A stretch of 36,670 nucleotides of DNA, taken from contig NZ_CAMFIA010000030.1 of NCBI RefSeq assembly GCF_945952405.1, forward strand, positions 1-36,670, read 5' to 3'. This document shows, in pieces, positions 33,658-36,670 of the stretch. Positions within the stretch are counted from its first letter, which is position 1; each line of letters starts with the position of its first letter. This stretch comes from an uncultured Stenotrophomonas sp. (lineage in GTDB: Bacteria > Pseudomonadota > Gammaproteobacteria > Xanthomonadales > Xanthomonadaceae). Below the pieces are notes generated by a model. The model saw only the letters and a program-made list of their open reading frames with translations. It had not been told where the DNA came from and did no database searches. The position numbers were made by a program, and so were the translations under genes.

Positions 33658-35850
33658 TCAGATCACCGTCAGGTTGGCATACGCCATCACCAGCCACTTG
33701 CTGCCGGCGTCGGCGAACTCGACCTGCACGCGGGCGTGGGCGCCGTTGCCTTCGTAGTCGGTCACCATGCCTTCGCCGAACTTGGGATGGGTGACCAGCG
33801 CGCCGAGCTTGATCGGCGGCGCCTCGATCGAGGCATGGCCCATCACCCGGCTCGCCCCCATCGACGCCGGTCGCGAGACCTGCACCTTCGGCCGCACTTC
33901 ATGCAGCAGTTCACGCGGAATTTCACGCAGGAAGCGCGATGGCAGGCTGTAGTTGTCCTGGCCGTGGATGCGCCGCGACTCGGCGTAACTCAGCACCAGC
34001 TTCTGCCGTGCACGGGTGATGCCGACATAGGCCAGGCGCCGCTCTTCTTCCAATCGGCCGCTTTCCTCCAGCGAACGTGCACTCGGGAACAGGCCTTCTT
34101 CCAGGCCGGCCAGGAACACCAGCGGGAACTCCAGGCCCTTGGCCGAATGCAGGGTCATCAGCTGCACGCCATCCTCGCCCGCCTGCGCCTGGCCCTCACC
34201 GGCCTCCAGCGCGGCATAGGCCAGGAACGCGACCAGCTCGTCCATGTCCTCGCCCACTTCCTCGATGTCGTCGGCGCGGCGCACGAAGCGCGAAGCCACC
34301 GACACCAGTTCGTCGAGGTTGTCGGTGCGCGATTCCGAATCCAGCGCATTGCGGCTTTCCTTGCTCCAGTGCTCACGCAGCTGCGAGCGGGCCAGCACGT
34401 GGTCCACGCGCTCGGCCAGGGTCATGTGCAGGGTCTGCGCCTGCAGCTCGTTGACCAGCACCAGGAAGCCGGCCAGCGCATTGCGTGCACGCGCGGCCAG
34501 CGCACTGCCCTGGGTGACCAGCATGGTCGCTTCCCACAACGAGATGCCCTGGGCACGTGCCTCGCGTCGCACTTCGTCCAGCGTGCGGTCGCCAATGCCA
34601 CGGGTCGGCGTGTTGACCGCGCGCTCGAACGCCGCGTCATCGTTGCGGTTGGACAGCAGCCGCAGGTAGGCCAGTGCATCCTTGATTTCGGCGCGCTCGA
34701 AGAAGCGCATGCCGCCATACACGCGGTACGGCACCTGCTCGCTCAGCAGCGCTTCTTCCAGCGCGCGCGACTGCGCGTTGCTGCGATAGAGCACGGCCAC
34801 TTCGGTATAGCTGCCCCCGTCCCGCACCCACTGGCGGGCGCGCTCGACGATGTAGCGCGCCTCGTCCATCTCGTTGTAGGCCGCGTACAGGTCGATCGGC
34901 TCGCCATCGCCGCTGTCGGTCCACAGCTGCTTGCCGATGCGGTCGGGGTTGTGCGCGATCACCGCGTTGGCGGCACCGAGGATATTGGCGGTGGAACGGT
35001 AGTTCTGTTCCAGGCGGATGGTCTGCGCGCCCGGGAAGTCGCGCAGGAAGCCCTGCACGTTCTCGACCTTGGCGCCGCGCCAGCCATAGATGGCCTGGTC
35101 ATCGTCGCCGACCACGAACACATGGCCGGAGTCGCCGGCCAGCACGCGCACGAACGCGTACTGGATGGCGTTGGTGTCCTGGAACTCGTCCACCAGGATC
35201 TCGCGGAAGCGGGCGCGGTAATGCGCCAGCAGCGCCGGGTTGTCGCGCAGCAGCTCGTGCGCGCGCAGCAGCAGCTCGGCGAAGTCGACCAGGCCGGCAC
35301 GGTCGCAGCGCGCCTGGTACTCGATGTAGGCCTGGCGCATGGTTTCCAGCCAGGCATCATGCGGCTCGGGCTGGATGTGCTGCGGGCGGCGGCCCTCATC
35401 CTTCTGCGCGTTGATCCACCACGCGATCTGCTTGGCCGGGTACTTGCCGTCGTCCAGCTCCAGCGCCTGCACCACGCGCTTCACCAGGCGCAGCTGGTCA
35501 TCCGAGTCCATCACCTGGAAGCCTTCGGGCAGCTTCGCGTCCTGCCAGTGCAGGCGCAGCAGGCGGTTGGCCAGGCCGTGGAACGTGCCGATCCACATGC
35601 CGCGGCTGCCGTTGGGCAACTGTGCGTCGATGCGGTGGCGCATCTCGCCCGCCGCCTTGTTGGTGAAGGTCACCGCGAAAATGCCGTGGGTCGGCACGCC
35701 ATCGACTTCATGCAGCCAGGCGATGCGGTGGGTGAGTACGCGGGTCTTGCCGGAACCGGCACCGGCCAGCACCAGGTGGTGGCCGGGGGGAGCGGAGACG
35801 GCTTCGCGCTGGGCCGGGTTCAGGCCATCAAGCAGGTGGGAGACATCCAT
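33658..35850 (-). CDS. uvrD: DNA helicase II UvrD
   Basis: A 730-aa SF1A helicase, colinear with E. coli UvrD (720 aa) from MDVSHLLDGLNPAQREAV on. Walker A GAGSGKT is at 30-36, motif Ia in VTFTNKAAGEM, motif II DEFQD near 220, motif III in GDDDQAIYGWRGA, motif IV in EQNYRST, motif V in LMTLHSAKGLEF, and motif VI in YVGITRAR near 615. The C-terminal tail FGEGMVTDYEGNGAHARVQV matches the UvrD RNA-polymerase-interaction region. It unwinds DNA in excision and mismatch repair. The ATG at 35848-35850 is preceded by a run of six Gs. Upstream, on the same strand, is the FAD-binding protein with only nine bases between. Confidence 0.96.
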   Translation of the reverse strand: MDVSHLLDGLNPAQREAVSAPPGHHLVLAGAGSGKTRVLTHRIAWLHEVDGVPTHGIFAVTFTNKAAGEMRHRIDAQLPNGSRGMWIGTFHGLANRLLRLHWQDAKLPEGFQVMDSDDQLRLVKRVVQALELDDGKYPAKQIAWWINAQKDEGRRPQHIQPEPHDAWLETMRQAYIEYQARCDRAGLVDFAELLLRAHELLRDNPALLAHYRARFREILVDEFQDTNAIQYAFVRVLAGDSGHVFVVGDDDQAIYGWRGAKVENVQGFLRDFPGAQTIRLEQNYRSTANILGAANAVIAHNPDRIGKQLWTDSGDGEPIDLYAAYNEMDEARYIVERARQWVRDGGSYTEVAVLYRSNAQSRALEEALLSEQVPYRVYGGMRFFERAEIKDALAYLRLLSNRNDDAAFERAVNTPTRGIGDRTLDEVRREARAQGISLWEATMLVTQGSALAARARNALAGFLVLVNELQAQTLHMTLAERVDHVLARSQLREHWSKESRNALDSESRTDNLDELVSVASRFVRRADDIEEVGEDMDELVAFLAYAALEAGEGQAQAGEDGVQLMTLHSAKGLEFPLVFLAGLEEGLFPSARSLEESGRLEEERRLAYVGITRARQKLVLSYAESRRIHGQDNYSLPSRFLREIPRELLHEVRPKVQVSRPASMGASRVMGHASIEAPPIKLGALVTHPKFGEGMVTDYEGNGAHARVQVEFADAGSKWLVMAYANLTVI

Positions 35851-35859
35851 CCCCCCATT

Positions 35860-36670
35860 TTACGGCATCGCCGTCGCCGCTCCTGCGACCACCTGGGTGG
35901 CCAGCTGCTGCGCCTGCTGACGCAGTTCAGGCACCGCCAGGCTTTCCCACAGGCTGCCGATGCGCAGGCTGCCGAGCACGCCCAGCCGTGCTTGTGGCTG
36001 GCCACCGGCCGCGCGCAGGCGATCGCCCGGCACCGTGCTGTCCAGGCCCAGGCCATGCGGGCCGGGGCGCGCCAGCCCTTCGGCCTGCAGCTGCTGCAGC
36101 AGCGGGTTGCGCAGGGCGCTGGCCCGGGTTTCCACGCCGGTGGCGTTGATCACCGCGCCGATCGCCCAGTGCCGCTCGGCGCCGCTGGCATCGCGGCCAC
36201 TCAGCCGCAGCACGTCGCCGTCGGCCTCGATGCGTTGCAGGCGCGCACGATGGATGCGCAGCTGGCCAGTGGCCTGCAGCGCCTGCAGCTGGGCATCCAC
36301 CTCTTCGGCGATGCGGTGCCGATGCACGTCCCAGTAGCGCACCACATGGCGCAGGAAACGACGCTGGTCCGCTTCATCGAGGCTGCACCACAGCGCCTGG
36401 CCATGCGGGCGGATCCGATCCATCACGCCCTGCCACGGCAGGCCATCGGCCTGCGCCTGGCGTGCAAAACCACGCAGCGCGCGCAGGCGCTGGCGCAGGC
36501 CCATCGGCAGCAACGTGGCCGGCTCGAATGCGGGCAGGCCGCCGTGCGCATGCGGCAGGGGCAGCAGGCCATGCCGCGAGAACACGTGCAGCGGCCCGCT
36601 GTGGCCGGCCGCCACCAGGGCCAGCACGGTGTCGGCCATGCTCAGGCCGGAACCGACAATGGCCACCGCC
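35860..36670 (-). CDS. FAD/NAD(P)-binding protein, N-terminal part outside the window
   Basis: The last 268-270 residues of a flavoprotein; the 5' end lies beyond 36670. The visible part opens with a dinucleotide-binding motif (AIVGSGLSMADTVLALVAAG), then HVFSRHGLLPLPHAHGG, a helical middle, and later AIGAVINATGVETRAS, which resembles the second FAD contact (ATG motif) of the PF13454-type FAD/NAD(P)-binding family. The C-terminus GVLGSLRIGSLWESLAVPELRQQA is also typical. Full-length members have about 450 residues. Substrate unknown; HcaD-like or thiol/amine oxidoreductase annotations occur in the family. The apparent Met at 36666 is probably internal. It precedes uvrD by nine bases and may share its transcript. 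Confidence 0.8.
   Translation of the reverse strand, partial: AVAIVGSGLSMADTVLALVAAGHSGPLHVFSRHGLLPLPHAHGGLPAFEPATLLPMGLRQRLRALRGFARQAQADGLPWQGVMDRIRPHGQALWCSLDEADQRRFLRHVVRYWDVHRHRIAEEVDAQLQALQATGQLRIHRARLQRIEADGDVLRLSGRDASGAERHWAIGAVINATGVETRASALRNPLLQQLQAEGLARPGPHGLGLDSTVPGDRLRAAGGQPQARLGVLGSLRIGSLWESLAVPELRQQAQQLATQVVAGAATAMP

Overview
The window looks like a chromosomal segment of Stenotrophomonas (S. maltophilia complex, Xanthomonadaceae). I infer this from the high-GC, gammaproteobacterial gene set, from the many short palindromes that begin with GTAG (the SMAG repeat family known from S. maltophilia), and from a small RNA after polA that looks like Xanthomonas sX13. No phage, integron, CRISPR array, tRNA or rRNA was recognised. 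Nearly everything is housekeeping or lineage-conserved chromosome, apart from one unusual family of secreted cysteine-rich proteins.

Layout. 65-3185: a yafC-like LysR regulator divergent from an MFS exporter and the aldo/keto reductase dkgB. 3285-4512: an alpha/beta hydrolase divergent from a YbjQ-family protein. 4537-8747 (minus): a fused acyl-CoA synthetase/GNAT acetyltransferase (PatZ type) and the magnesium channel mgtE, separated by a perfect 66-bp palindrome. 9094-10881: a KefB/KefC-type K+/H+ antiporter, followed by a decaying SMAG array. 11063-17216 (minus): cydA-cydB (short-Q-loop bd oxidase), ycgL, and a 1112-aa membrane-anchored ankyrin protein. 17400-18647 (minus): an ECF-like sigma factor between two small membrane-protein genes. 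18727-19170 (minus): a DUF4279-like protein.

19322-28077 (plus): an S9 prolyl oligopeptidase overlapping a Nudix hydrolase, a small membrane protein, then three paralogous secreted Cys-rich proteins (A, B, C) with hemF inserted between B and C. In A, B and C fourteen cysteines line up; B and C share eight more in a C-terminal module that A lacks. I recognise no named family for them, and they are the best candidate here for something undescribed.

28166-36670: a DUF421 membrane protein, the sX13-like sRNA, polA, a DUF2782 lipoprotein, a universal stress protein behind a well-placed Anr/FNR box, a 184-aa protein of unknown function, uvrD, and the 3' part of an FAD/NAD(P)-binding protein that runs off the window.

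How the genes fit together. Several functions concern respiration, redox and envelope state: bd oxidase, aerobic haem synthesis (hemF), the Anr-box stress protein, the K+ antiporter, Mg2+ uptake and the disulfide-rich exported proteins. polA and uvrD are repair genes. No single pathway spans the window.
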